A stretch of DNA of 64,000 bases from Streptomyces achromogenes (GTDB lineage: Bacteria > Actinomycetota > Actinomycetes > Streptomycetales > Streptomycetaceae). A program made the position numbers and the translations under genes. How positions within the stretch are numbered: position 1 is the stretch's first letter; each line of letters starts with the position of its first letter. The notes beneath the pieces were generated by a model. It saw only the letters and a list, made by a program, of their open reading frames with translations. It searched no databases and was not told where the DNA came from. Shown here one piece after another: positions 26,801 to 35,800 of this stretch. The stretch lies in assembly GCF_030816715.1 (NCBI RefSeq), contig NZ_JAUSYH010000001.1, positions 7,936,001 to 8,000,000 of the forward strand, in the 5' to 3' direction.

Positions 26801-29800
26801 CGAGCTGCGCGACCGGATCAACTCCGTCGGCGGCCTCACCCTGGCGACGACCGCCGTCTACGAGTACCCCACGCCCGCCCGGCTCGCCGAGAGCCTGAGC
26901 GCCTCCGCCCCTGCCCCCGCCTCCACCGAAGCCGCCTCCCACGATCGCCACGCGGCCGCCGACGAACCGATCGCGATCGTGTCGATGGGGTGCCGCTTCC
27001 CCGGCGGCGTCCGTGCCCCCGAGGACCTGTGGCGCCTGGTCCGCGACGAGACCGACGCCGTCACCGCGTTCCCCACCGATCGTGGCTGGGACGTCGAGGC
27101 CCTCTACGACCCCGACCCCGACCGCACCGGCACCACCTATGTGCGCGAGGGCGGGTTCCTGGCGGGCGCGGCCGAGTTCGACGCCGCCTTCTTCGGGATC
27201 TCCCCGCGTGAGGCGACGGCGATGGACCCGCAGCAGCGACTGCTCCTGGAAACCTCCTGGGAGGCGATCGAACGGGCAGGACTCGACCCCCGCGCCCTGC
27301 ACGCCACTGCAACCGGCGTCTTCGTCGGAGTCACCGCGCCCGAGTACGGCCCCCGCCTCCACGAAGCGGGCGAAGCCGTCGAGGGCCACCTCCTCACGGG
27401 GACGACGGCCAGTGTGGCGTCCGGTCGCATCGCCTACGCCCTGGGACTGGAGGGCCCGGCGGTCACCGTCGACACGGCCTGCTCCTCCTCGCTGGTCGCC
27501 CTGCACCTGGCGGTGCGCGCGCTCCGCTCCGGAGAGTGCTCACTGGCCCTCGCCGCCGGCGCCACCGTGATGTCCGGCCCCGGCATGTTCGTCGAGTTCA
27601 GCCGTCAGCGCGGCCTGGCCGCCGACGGCCGCTGCAAGCCCTTCGCGGCCGGCGCCGACGGCACCAACTGGGCCGAGGGTGTGGGTGTGCTGTTGCTGGA
27701 GCGGTTGTCGGACGCGCGTCGGCTGGGGCATCAGGTGCTGGCGGTGGTGCGGGGTTCGGCGATCAACCAGGACGGTGCGTCGAACGGGTTGACGGCTCCG
27801 AACGGTCTTGCGCAGCAGCGGGTGATCCGTGCGGCGTTGGCGGACGCGGGTCTGTCGGCGGCGGATGTGGACGTGGTGGAGGCGCACGGTACGGGGACGA
27901 GGCTGGGTGACCCGATCGAGGCGCAGGCGCTGCTGGCGACCTATGGCCAGGAGCGTGACGGCGACCGCCCGTTGTGGCTCGGGTCCCTCAAGTCGAACAT
28001 CGGCCACGCACAGGCGGCGGCCGGCGTCGGCGGCGTGATCAAGATGGTGCAGGCCATGAGGGCAGCGGTGCTGCCGAAGTCCCTGCACGCCGAAACCCCC
28101 TCGCCGCTGGTCGACTGGTCGTCGGGTGCGGTGGAGTTGCTGGCGCGGGCCCGGGTGTGGGAGGAGACCGAGGGGCGGCCGCGGCGGGCGGCGGTGTCGT
28201 CGTTCGGCATCAGCGGCACCAACGCCCACGTCGTCCTCGAAGGCATGACCGAACCGGCCGTGAGGGAGCCGGCCGTGACCGAACCGGCCGTGACGGAGGC
28301 GGCCGTGACCGAGCTCGCTCACTCGGTCGCGGGGGCGCCCGCCCGTGAGGTCGCACTGCCTTGGCTCGTCTCTGCCCGCACTCCGGCCGCACTCGCGGAG
28401 CAGGAGTCCCGGCTCACGCAGTTCACCGCCGGGTCCAGCTCACTTGACGCGGTGGACGTGGCGTGGTCGTTGTGGCGGTCGCGGTCGGTGTTCGAGTGCC
28501 GGTCGGTGGGTGTTGCGGGTGAGTGGGTGGCGTCGGGTTCTGTGGTGGGTGGTGCTGGGTCGCCGGTGTTCGTGTTTCCGGGTCAGGGTGCGCAGTGGGT
28601 GGGGATGGCGGTGGAGTTGTTGGATGTGTCGCCGGTGTTCGCTGCGCGGTTTGGTGAGTGTGGGGTGGCGTTGGAGGGGTTGGTGGAGTGGTCGTTGGTG
28701 GATGTGGTGCGGGGGGTGGGGGGTGCGCCGGGGTTGGATCGGGTGGATGTGGTGCAGCCGGTGTTGTGGGCGGTGATGGTGTCGTTGGCTGCGTTGTGGG
28801 AGTCGTTCGGTGTGCGGCCGGCTGCGGTGGTGGGTCATTCGCAGGGGGAGATTGCTGCTGCGGTGGTGGCGGGTGCGTTGTCGTTGGTGGATGGTGCGCG
28901 GGTGGTGGTGTTGCGGTCGCGGGCGATTGTGGCGTTGGCGGGTGGTGGGGGGATGGTGTCGGTGGCTCTTCCTGCTGAGGATGTGGGTGAGTTGGTGGGG
29001 CGTTGGGGTGGTCGGGTGTCGGTGGCGGCGGTGAATGGTCCGTCGTCGACGGTGGTGTCGGGTGATGTGGGGGCGTTGGAGGAGTTGGTGGGGTTTGCTG
29101 TGGGGGCGGGGGTGAGGGTGCGGCGTATTGATGTGGATTATGCGTCGCATTCGGCTCATGTGGAGGCGTTGGAGGCGGAGTTGGCGGGGGCGTTGGGTTC
29201 GGTTGTGGCGTTGGTGCCGTCGGTGCCGTTTTTGTCGACGGTGTCGGGTGAGTGGGTTGAGGGTGCGGTGTTGGATGGGGGGTATTGGTTCCGGAATTTG
29301 CGGCAGACGGTGTTGTTGGAGCCGGTGGTGCGGCGTTTGGTGGGGGAGGGGTTTGGGGCGTTTTTGGAGATGAGTCCGCATCCGGTGTTGACGGTGCCGA
29401 TCGGTGAGACGGTCGAGGCTGTGGGTTCGGATGCGGTGGTGGTGGGTTCGTTGCGTCGGGGTGAGGGTGGTCTGGGGCGGTTCTATCTGTCGTTGGGTGA
29501 GGCGTGGGCGGGGGGTGTGGCGGTTGACTGGGGGCCGGTGTTTGCGGGGTTGTCGCCGTGTCGGGTGGAGTTGCCGACGTATGCGTTCCAGCGCAGTCGT
29601 TACTGGCTGGATCTGCCGAAGGTGCGGGCCGGGGTGGATCCGGTGCAGGAGGAGTTCTGGCGGACCGTCGAGGAGGGTGACCTCGAAGGGCTCGCGGGCA
29701 CGCTCGGTGTGGCGGAGGGGCTGGAGAGCGTCGTGCCGGCTCTCGCCGCCTGGCGCACCGCACACCGCGAGCGGGGAGTGGTCGACGGATGGCGGCACCG

Positions 29801-32800
29801 GGTGGAGTGGCGGCCGCTGACCGCGAACGCCCCCACCGCCGTCGGAGGAACCTGGCTGATCGTCGCCCCCGAGTCGATGGAAGGTGACCACCTGGTCACC
29901 GACGTGCGGGCGGAACTGGAGGCGCGCGGAGCCCGTGCCGTCGTCGTCGCCGTCGACGCCGCCCGGCTGGACCGCGCGGCGCTCGCGGCACTGCTGACCA
30001 CCGCCGACGTGTTCGCCGGGGTGCTGTCCCTGCTCGCGCTCGACGAGCGGCCGCACCCCCGGCAGCCCGCCGTACCGCTCGGGCTCGCCGGCACCCTCAC
30101 ACTGCTGCAGGCCCTCGGCGACGTGGGCATCGACGCACCGCTGTGGTGTGTGACCCGAGGCGCCGTGGCCGTCGGCGACGACGACGGGCCGGCGGCGCCC
30201 GGGCAGGCCGGCGTGTGGGGCCTCGGCCGGAGCGCCGCCCTGGAACACCCCAGGCGCTGGGGCGGACTCGTCGACCTGCCGCAGGCCGGGGCGAACGGCC
30301 TCACGGAGCTGCTGCTGGACGCCGTCACGGCAGGCGTGGCGGAGGATCAGGTGGCCCTCCGGGACGGCAGGACATACGGCCGTCGGCTCGTCCACGCCGC
30401 TACCCGCGGCAAGCCGGCACCGCGTGACTGGCGCCCGCGCGGCACCGTCCTCGTCACCGGGGGAACCGGCGCGCTCGGCGCCCATGTCGCCCGCTGGCTG
30501 GCCACCCGTGGAGCCGAACACCTCGTCCTGACCGGTCGTCGTGGCGACGGCTCCCACATCGCCGGCCTGCGGGACGAACTCGCGCACCACGGCACCCGGA
30601 TCACCGTCGCCGCCTGTGACACCGCCGACCGCCAGGCGCTCGCCGACCTGGTCGACGGCCTTGCCGGCAGCGGCAGTCCGGTGCGGTCGGTCGTCCACGC
30701 GGCCGGCGTCAGCGTGCTCGGCCCGATCACGGAGACCGACGTCGACGACCTCGCCGCGACGCTGTCCGGCAAGGTTCTCGGCGCCGCCCACCTCGACGAG
30801 GTACTGGACACGGCCGAACTCGACGCCGTCGTCTACTTCTCCTCGATCTCCGGCACCTGGGGGGTCGCCGACCACGCCGCCTACGGTGCCGCGAACGCGA
30901 TCCTCGACGCCCGAGCCGAACGCCGACGCGCCGACGGCGCGCCCGTGCTCAGCGTGGCCTGGGGACCCTGGGCCGGCGGCGGCATGATCGCCGAGTCCGT
31001 CCAGAACGACCTGCGCCGTCGCGGCGTCCCCGTCATCGAGCCGGCCACCGCGATCACCGGCCTTCAGCAGGCCCTCGACCACGAGGACACGGTCGTCGCG
31101 GTCGCCGACGTCGACTGGCGACGGTTCGCGGAGGTCTTCACCTCCGTACGGGGCAGTGCCCTCCTCTCGGAACTCTCCCCCTCCGGCGCCGAGACGTCGG
31201 AAACGGCGCCCGGGGCCGCCCGGGGCGACGGCGTCTCCGCCGCGCTGCGCGAGATGGCCGATCTCGAGCCCGAGCGGCGGACCGCCGCACTGCGCGCCCT
31301 GATCGGCACTCACGTGGCCGCGGCGCTGGGGCACGCCGACACGGAAGCGGTCAGCGTCGACGCGGCCTTCAAGGAGCTCGGCTTCGACTCCCTCACCGCT
31401 GTGGCGCTGCGCGACCGTGTGCACCGTGCCACCGGCCTGAAGCTGCCCACCACCGTCGTCTTCGACCATCCCAGCATCTCCGCGCTCGCCGCCTGCGTCG
31501 ACGACCTGGCCTTCGGTGGCAGGCACGCGGACGCGCGGCCCGCCACGGACACCGCGGGCGCGGCCGTTCCGACGGCCGCCGACGAACCGATCGCGATCGT
31601 GTCGATGGGGTGCCGCTTCCCCGGCGGCGTCCGCGCCCCCGAGGACCTGTGGCGTCTCGTGGCCGACGGCATGGACGTCATCTCCCCGCTGCCCACCGAC
31701 CGCGGCTGGGACCTCGACGCCCTCTACGACCCCGACCCCGACCGCCTGGGCACCAGCTACGTCCGGGAGAGCGGATTCCTCGACGACGCGGCCGAGTTCG
31801 ACGCGGCCTTCTTCGGCATCTCGCCGCGTGAGGCGCTGGCGATGGACCCGCAGCAGCGACTGCTGCTGGAGACCGCCTGGGAGACCCTGGAGCGCGCGGG
31901 CATCGACCCCAAGACCCTGCGGGGCAGCTCGACCGGCGTGTACGTCGGCCTGACCGACCAGGAATACGCCGCCCGGCTGCGCGCTGCCTCCGGGGACAAC
32001 GAGGGATACCTCGCGACCGGAGCGGCAGCCAGTGTGGCGTCCGGTCGCATCGCCTACGCCCTGGGACTGGAGGGCCCGGCGGTCACCGTCGACACGGCCT
32101 GCTCCTCCTCGCTGGTCGCCCTGCACCTGGCGGTGCGCGCGCTGCGCGCCGGTGAGTGCCGTCTGGCGGTGGCCGGCGCAGCCACCGTGATGTCGGGACC
32201 CGGGGCGTTCGTCGCCTTCAGTCGTCAGCGTGCCCTCGCACCCGACGGCCGCTGCAAGCCCTTCGCCGCCGACGCGGACGGATTCGCCCTGTCCGAGGGT
32301 GTGGGTGTGCTGCTGTTGGAGCGGTTGTCGGACGCGCGTCGGCTGGGGCATCAGGTGCTGGCGGTGGTGCGGGGTTCGGCGATCAACCAGGACGGCGCGT
32401 CCAACGGGTTGACGGCTCCGAACGGTCTCGCGCAGCAGCGGGTGATCCGTGCGGCGTTGGCGGACGCGGGTCTGTCGGCGGCGGATGTGGACGTGGTGGA
32501 GGCGCACGGTACGGGGACGAGGCTGGGTGACCCGATCGAGGCGCAGGCCCTGTTGGCGACCTATGGCCAGGAGCGTGACGGCGACCGCCCGTTGTGGCTC
32601 GGGTCCGTGAAGTCCAACATCGGCCACACGCAGGCCGCTTCGGGCATGGCCGGGATCATCAAGATGGTGCAGGCCATGCGCCACGCCACGCTCCCCGAGT
32701 CGCTGCGAGGCGATCAGCCTTCCCCGATCGTCGACTGGTCGTCGGGTGCGGTGGAGTTGCTGGCGCGGGCCCGGGTGTGGGAGGAGACCGAGGGGCGGCC

Positions 32801-35800
32801 GCGGCGGGCGGCGGTGTCGTCGTTCGGCATCAGCGGCACCAACGCCCACGTCGTCCTCGAAGCGCCGCCGCAGGACGCCGCGGACGCCGATTCCGAGCCC
32901 GTCGAGCGGAATCCGGCGCGCGACCGGGCGGTGGTGCCCCTCCTCACCTCGGCCCGCACGGAAGCGGCGCTGGCCGCCCAGGTCCGGCAGCTGACCGCAC
33001 ACCTGGAGTCCACGGCAGCCGACGCGGTGGATGTGGCGTGGTCGTTGTGGCGGTCGCGGTCGGTGTTCGAGTGCCGGTCGGTGGGTGTCGCGGGTGAGTG
33101 GTTGGCGTCGGGTTCTGTGGTGGGTGGTGCTGGGTCGCCGGTGTTCGTGTTTCCGGGGCAGGGTGCGCAGTGGGTGGGGATGGCGGTGGAGTTGTTGGAT
33201 GTGTCGCCGGTGTTCGCTGCGCGGTTTGGTGAGTGTGGGGTGGCGTTGGAGGGGTTGGTGGAGTGGTCGTTGGTGGATGTGGTGCGGGGGGTGGGGGGTG
33301 CGCCGGGGTTGGATCGGGTGGATGTGGTGCAGCCGGTGTTGTGGGCGGTGATGGTGTCGTTGGCTGCGTTGTGGGAGTCGTTCGGTGTGCGGCCGGCTGC
33401 GGTGGTGGGTCATTCGCAGGGGGAGATTGCTGCTGCGGTGGTGGCGGGTGCGTTGTCGTTGGTGGATGGTGCGCGGGTGGTGGTGTTGCGGTCGCGGGCG
33501 ATTGTGGCGTTGGCGGGTGGTGGGGGGATGGTGTCGGTGGCTCTTCCTGCTGAGGATGTGGGTGAGTTGGTGGGGCGTTGGGGTGGTCGGGTGTCGGTGG
33601 CGGCGGTGAATGGTCCGTCGTCGACGGTGGTGTCGGGTGATGTGGGGGCGTTGGAGGAGTTGGTGGGGTTTGCTGTGGGGGCGGGGGTGAGGGTGCGGCG
33701 TATTGATGTGGATTATGCGTCGCATTCGGCTCATGTGGAGGCGTTGGAGGCGGAGTTGGCGGGGGCGTTGGGTTCGGTTGTGGCGTTGGTGCCGTCGGTG
33801 CCGTTTTTGTCGACGGTGTCGGGTGAGTGGGTTGAGGGTGCGGTGTTGGATGGGGGGTATTGGTTCCGGAATTTGCGGCAGACGGTGTTGTTGGAGCCGG
33901 TGGTGCGGCGTTTGGTGGGGGAGGGGTTTGGGGCGTTTTTGGAGATGAGTCCGCATCCGGTGTTGACGGTGCCGATCGGTGAGACGGTCGAGGCTGTGGG
34001 TTCGGATGCGGTGGTGGTGGGTTCGTTGCGTCGGGGTGAGGGTGGTCTGGGGCGGTTCTATCTGTCGTTGGGTGAGGCGTGGGCGGGGGGTGTGGCGGTT
34101 GACTGGGGGCCGGTGTTTGCGGGGTTGTCGCCGTGTCGGGTGGAGTTGCCGACGTATGCGTTCCAGCGCAGTCGTTACTGGCTGGATCTGCCGAAGGTGC
34201 GGGCCGGGGTGGATCCGGTGCAGGAGGAGTTCTGGCGGACCGTCGAGGAGGGTGACCTCGAGGGGTTCGCGGGCACGCTGGGGCTGGAGGGGACCGGTGG
34301 TCTCGGTGATCTCCTGCCGGCGTTGTCGGCCTGGCACCGGGGACGGCAGGGCCGGGCGAAGCTGGACGGCTGGCGCTATCGGGTGGCCTGGCGGCCGTAT
34401 GAGCTCGACGAAGGGGCCGCGCTCGAGGGGACCTGGCTGCTCGTCGTCCCCGAAGGGCGGACGGAGGACGACGTGACGGTCGGGGCGCGACGCGTTCTGG
34501 AGGAGGCGGCGCGAGTCATCCCCGTCGTCGTGCCGGAGCGGGCGGACCGGACGGTCGTCGCCGAACTGCTGGACGCCGCCGTGAAACCCGGCGACGCGCC
34601 CGCCGGCGTGCTGTCGCTGCTGGCCCTGGACGACGCACCGGACAAGCGCAGCCCGGGTGTCACCAGGGGAGTGCTCGGCTCCATGGCCCTGAGCCAGGCC
34701 CTCGCGGACAACGCGATCCAGGCGGGACTGTGGTCACTGACGCGTGGAGCCGTCGCCGTCGACGGCGAGGACGAGCCGGTCGCCGGCCAGGCTGCCGCAT
34801 GGGGTCTGCTCCGGGTGGCCGCGCTGGACGATCCCGAGCGGTCCGGCGGACTGGTGGACCTCCCCGTGGACGGCGGCACCGAGTTGCTGGTGCGGCTGCC
34901 CGCGCTGCTCGCGGCAGGCGACGCGTCCGGCGGAGAGAGCGAGTTCGCGCTCCGGCCCGGGCAGCGGGGAGTGCGCGTCCGGCGAATGGTGCGCTCACCG
35001 CTCGCCGGACCCGCCGAGGCGCCGGTGTGGAAACCGCGAGGCGCCGTACTCGTCACCGGAGGCACCGGAGCACTCGGCGCCCATGTGGCAAGGGAACTCG
35101 CCCGGGAGGGCGCGGAGCATCTGGTGCTGACCAGCCGACGCGGTCCCGACGCGCCCGGTGCGGCGGAGCTGGAGCGCGAACTCACCGACCTCGGATGCCG
35201 GGTGACCATCGCCGCCTGCGACGTGGCCGACCGCGGCGCGCTGGCCGAGGTCATGGGAGGCATCCCGGAAGAGACTCCCCTGACGGCGGTCGTCCACACC
35301 GCGGGCGCCGTCGACCGGGCGCGGCCGCTCACGAAGATCGACGCCGACGAGGCGGTCGAGCTGATGCACGCCAAGGTCGTGGGCGCCGAGAACCTGCACG
35401 AGCTGCTGGGCGCACGCCCGTTGGACGCCTTCGTGCTCTTCTCCTCCGGAGCCGGCGTCTGGGGCAACGGCGGTCAGGGACCGTACGCGGCGGCCAACGC
35501 CCACCTCGACGCGCTCGCCGAACGGCGCCGCGCCGCCGGCCTGCCCGCCACCTCGATCGCCTGGGGCGCCTGGGCCGGCGGCGGCATGGTCGACGCCGAG
35601 GTCGGCGAGCAACTGGCGCGGCGCGGAGTGCCCGCGATGGAGCCGGCGCTCGCCGTGCGCGCCCTGCGCGAGTCGGTGGCGGCGGACGAGACCACCGTCG
35701 TCGTGGCGGACATCCGCTGGGACCGGTTCGTGCCCGCGTACTGCGCCCACGGGCACCGCACGCTGATCGACGAGATCCCGGACGTACAGGCCCTGCTGGC

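Larger units (their letters stand above)
26962..31505 (+). other. PKS module 1: KS-AT(methylmalonyl)-KR(A2-like)-ACP
   Basis: KS 26962-28242 with Cys1197; AT 28561-29610 (GHSQG, YASH). A KR dimerisation element follows the AT ('VQEEFWRTVEEGDLEG'). KR about 30438-31119 has 'TGGTGALG' and 'TWGVADHAAYGAANA': a Trp eight residues before the catalytic Tyr and a His three residues before it, which fits the A2 type (L-hydroxyl, epimerised methyl). No LDD motif. ACP Ser2500. Confidence 0.88.

Noticed and set aside
28440..34337. Very long minus-strand frame opposite PKS1 (about 1965 codons)
   Set aside because: His/Arg/Gln-rich composition and coincidence with codon-biased KS/AT repeats show it is an antisense shadow. 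Similar long antisense frames at 35946-41384, 46026-50759, 54870-59471 and 59607-63971 are rejected for the same reason.
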